Positions 11,046-12,991 of a stretch of DNA of 12,991 nt are shown in pieces; the first letter of the stretch is position 1; every line of letters begins with the position of its first letter. The stretch lies in assembly GCA_005880605.1 (NCBI GenBank), contig VBIS01000170.1:1-12991 (forward strand). Direction: 5' to 3'. Origin of the DNA: Chloroflexota bacterium. Lineage in GTDB: Bacteria > Chloroflexota > Dormibacteria > CF-121. The notes beneath the pieces were generated by a model, which saw nothing but the letters and a program-made list of their open reading frames with translations, was not told the DNA's origin and made no database searches. The position numbers were made by a program, and so were the translations under genes.

Positions 11046-12991
11046 ATGCGCCGGCGTGCCTCGGCCGCAAAGTCGTCCTGGCTACAGGATCGACTCGATT
11101 GGCTCAAGGTCCGGCGCCACTGGATGACGGTGGCCGGCGTCATCCTCGCCCTGATCCTGTTGCTGGTGTTGGGCACCTTCGCTTATGCCTTCGCCACGCT
11201 CCCCGATCCGAGCCGCATGGACCTGGCGGCGGGCGACGTCAAGATCAACGACCGCAACGGCCAGCTGATCGAACAGCGGAACGCGCAAGGCGTTCGCGTC
11301 ATCCCCAAGGACTTGAAGGAGATCAGTCCCAATCTTCAGAACGCCACGATCGCGGTCGAGGACAAGCACTTCAAGGAGCATCACGGCGTCGACTGGGGAC
11401 GCGTGATCAAGGCAGGCATCGTCGACGTCATTACCCGTCGTCCGCAGCAAGGCGCCAGCACGATCACCGAGCAGCTGGCGAAGATCGCCATCCTGCAGTC
11501 GCCGCAGAAGACGATCCTGCGCAAGCTGCGCGAAGCCATGGTCGCGACCGCCCTCGAGTCGAAGTACACGAAGAACGAGATCCTACAGATGTACCTCAAC
11601 TCCATCTATTACGGCCATCACGCCACCGGTATCGAGGCCGCCGCCCAGGTCTATTTCGGAAAGCCCGCCAAGGACCTGACGTTGGCGGAGGCTTCGCTCC
11701 TCGCCGGGCTGCCGAATGGCCCCAGCTACTTCGATCCCGCGCTGCACAAGGACCGGGCGCTCGCCCGGCAGGCGATCGTGCTCGATGCCATGGTGAACAG
11801 CGAGATGATCACCAGCGCCCAGGCGGAGCAGGCCAAGAGCGAACCACTCAAATTTGTGTTCAAGGAGAACCGAAGCAGCCAGGCGCCTCACTTCGTCGAC
11901 TATGTCTTCGAGCAGTTGGAAAGCATCTATGGGCCGTCCGCGGTCAACAAGGGCGGCTTCACCGTGACGACCACGCTCGACCTCAACCTGCAGAAAGCCG
12001 CCGAGCAGGCGGTGGCCGTCGGCCAAAAGAAGCTGGGACCGCTCGGCGCCGACAACGGTGACTTCCTGGCGATGGACCCCAAGACTGGCCAGATCCTTGC
12101 CATGGTCGGCTCGGCCGATTACCTCAACAACGACATCAAGGGCGAGTTCAATGTCGTGACCGCTCTACGGCAACCCGGCTCGTCGTTCAAGCCATACGCC
12201 TACGAGGAGGCGTTCAAGTCGCACAAGCTCACCATGGGCAATATTCTCGACGACACGTCGCGTCATTTCGCCGGCGGACAGTTTCATGACTTCGACTTTC
12301 GCGACATGGGCATGATCACCGCCCACAAGGCGCTGCTCCTGTCGCGGAACATCCCCGCCCTGGAGACGATGCAGGCCGCCGGCGTCGACAACGTCGTCAA
12401 CTTCGCCCACGACATGGGAATCACCACCCAGCTCAAGAGCGAGGTGACGACCGCGATCGGCTCCAGCGAGGTTCGCCTGCTGGATCATGCCGTTGGCTAC
12501 GGCGTCTTCGCCACCGGTGGGACCCGGCACGATCCGGTGTCGGTCCTCGAAGTCAAAGACAAAGACAACAACACACTGGACAAGCCGAACGCGCCTGGTG
12601 GCAAGCAGGTGATCAGCGCCCAGGAGGCCTACCTGATCACCTACATCCTCAAGGATTACTCGACGCAGTGGAATCTCGGCTGGAACAAACCGTTCGCCGG
12701 CAAGTCCGGAACGACCAACAACTACCGCGACGCCTGGATGATGGCCTACTCCCCCAACCTGGTGATCGGCGCCTGGGTTGGGCATACCGGGCCTGGCAAC
12801 CAGGACATGAATGGGGTCTACGGCAGCATGGTCGGAAGTTCCGTGCTGAAGGACTTCATCAATAACGGCCTGACCCAAGCCCACTTCAACGTCGAGACAT
12901 TCAAGCGTCCCGATGGACTGATCGACGGACCGCCGTGCGCGAGCAACGCCAACGTCTCCCCGTCAGCCTCGCCGTCACCGTCGCCTTCGGG
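11046..12991 (+). CDS. class A penicillin-binding protein (bifunctional transglycosylase/transpeptidase), 3'-truncated by window edge
   Basis: Polymerises and cross-links peptidoglycan from lipid II on the outer face of the membrane. A short basic cytoplasmic N-terminus is followed by one membrane anchor (about 27-49). The GT51 glycosyltransferase domain has the catalytic E105 in VEDKHFKEHHGVD, then GASTITEQLAK, RKLREA and EILQMYLNSIYYG. The transpeptidase domain has S379-S-F-K382 (acylated serine S379), S433-R-N435 and K553-S-G-T556. All three penicillin-binding motifs are intact. After about residue 630 it enters a Ser/Pro-rich low-complexity tail (VSPSASPSPSPSG) that runs off the window at residue 648. 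No stop is seen, and a longer extracellular tail is likely. The ATG at 11046 is chosen because it precedes the basic patch and anchor. The closest GGAGG is part of a hairpin and rather far (13 nt). Confidence 0.96.
   Translation, partial: MRRRASAAKSSWLQDRLDWLKVRRHWMTVAGVILALILLLVLGTFAYAFATLPDPSRMDLAAGDVKINDRNGQLIEQRNAQGVRVIPKDLKEISPNLQNATIAVEDKHFKEHHGVDWGRVIKAGIVDVITRRPQQGASTITEQLAKIAILQSPQKTILRKLREAMVATALESKYTKNEILQMYLNSIYYGHHATGIEAAAQVYFGKPAKDLTLAEASLLAGLPNGPSYFDPALHKDRALARQAIVLDAMVNSEMITSAQAEQAKSEPLKFVFKENRSSQAPHFVDYVFEQLESIYGPSAVNKGGFTVTTTLDLNLQKAAEQAVAVGQKKLGPLGADNGDFLAMDPKTGQILAMVGSADYLNNDIKGEFNVVTALRQPGSSFKPYAYEEAFKSHKLTMGNILDDTSRHFAGGQFHDFDFRDMGMITAHKALLLSRNIPALETMQAAGVDNVVNFAHDMGITTQLKSEVTTAIGSSEVRLLDHAVGYGVFATGGTRHDPVSVLEVKDKDNNTLDKPNAPGGKQVISAQEAYLITYILKDYSTQWNLGWNKPFAGKSGTTNNYRDAWMMAYSPNLVIGAWVGHTGPGNQDMNGVYGSMVGSSVLKDFINNGLTQAHFNVETFKRPDGLIDGPPCASNANVSPSASPSPSPS

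Noticed and set aside
11099..12061. 320-codon plus-strand open frame
   Set aside because: Lies in another frame of the penicillin-binding-protein gene, which carries all GT51 and transpeptidase motifs in its own frame.
12165..12884. 239-codon minus-strand open frame
   Set aside because: Antisense to the transpeptidase domain; no motif, Val/Gly/His-rich shadow.
1..12991. tRNA/rRNA genes, CRISPR arrays, insertion sequences
   Set aside because: No cloverleaf-like segments, spaced direct repeats, transposase motifs or terminal inverted repeats were recognised on either strand.

Overview
The window is a high-GC (about 65%), densely packed bacterial chromosome segment with no mobile element, tRNA, rRNA or CRISPR array that I can see. 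The gene content (UbiB-like kinase, covalent-flavin demethylase fused to a GcvT domain, membrane-anchored cupredoxin, arginase-like protein, DUF1469/DUF3618 envelope pair, class A penicillin-binding protein) and a run of apparently leaderless promoters suggest a soil-type Terrabacteria lineage such as Dormibacterota/Chloroflexota or a deep actinobacterial relative. That placement is an inference from gene style, not a phylogeny.

Layout. 1-531: 3' part of a beta-propeller-like protein (+), whose stop overlaps the stop of a UbiB/ABC1 atypical kinase (-, 528-2183). 2231-6323: a tight three-gene operon (+) of a choline-kinase-like phosphotransferase, an 808-residue FAD oxidoreductase/GcvT protein of the dimethylglycine/sarcosine dehydrogenase family, and an inositol-monophosphatase-family phosphatase, joined by GTGA and ATGA stop/start overlaps. 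6346-6855: a secreted type-1 copper protein with a C-terminal membrane anchor, overlapping tail-to-tail by 69 bp with an arginase-superfamily gene (-, 6787-7686). The arginase lies just downstream of a split-barrel flavin/F420-binding protein (-, 7691-8065). Divergent from that is a phosphodiesterase/alkaline-phosphatase-family gene (+, 8084-9060) that is broken by a frameshift with an apparent deletion. It overlaps tail-to-tail by 4 bp with a metallo-beta-lactamase-fold hydrolase (-, 9057-9746), and a short proline-rich protein (-, 9790-9966) lies upstream of that. 10049-10947: a DUF1469 membrane protein and a DUF3618 protein, with overlapping frames and strong Shine-Dalgarno sites. 11046-end: a class A penicillin-binding protein cut by the window edge.

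How it works together. The 2231-6323 operon looks like a module for handling a methylated or ethanolamine/choline-type amine: one kinase, one folate-linked N-demethylase and one small-molecule phosphatase. The right-hand block is about the envelope (DUF1469/DUF3618, peptidoglycan synthase). The middle holds single-gene metabolic functions.

The most informative non-coding signal is a recurring -10-like element (TANNNT, or one base off) exactly 6-7 nt upstream of eight start codons. None of these eight genes shows a clear Shine-Dalgarno site. This suggests widespread leaderless transcription, fixes several starts, and points to a rare ATC start for the UbiB-like gene.
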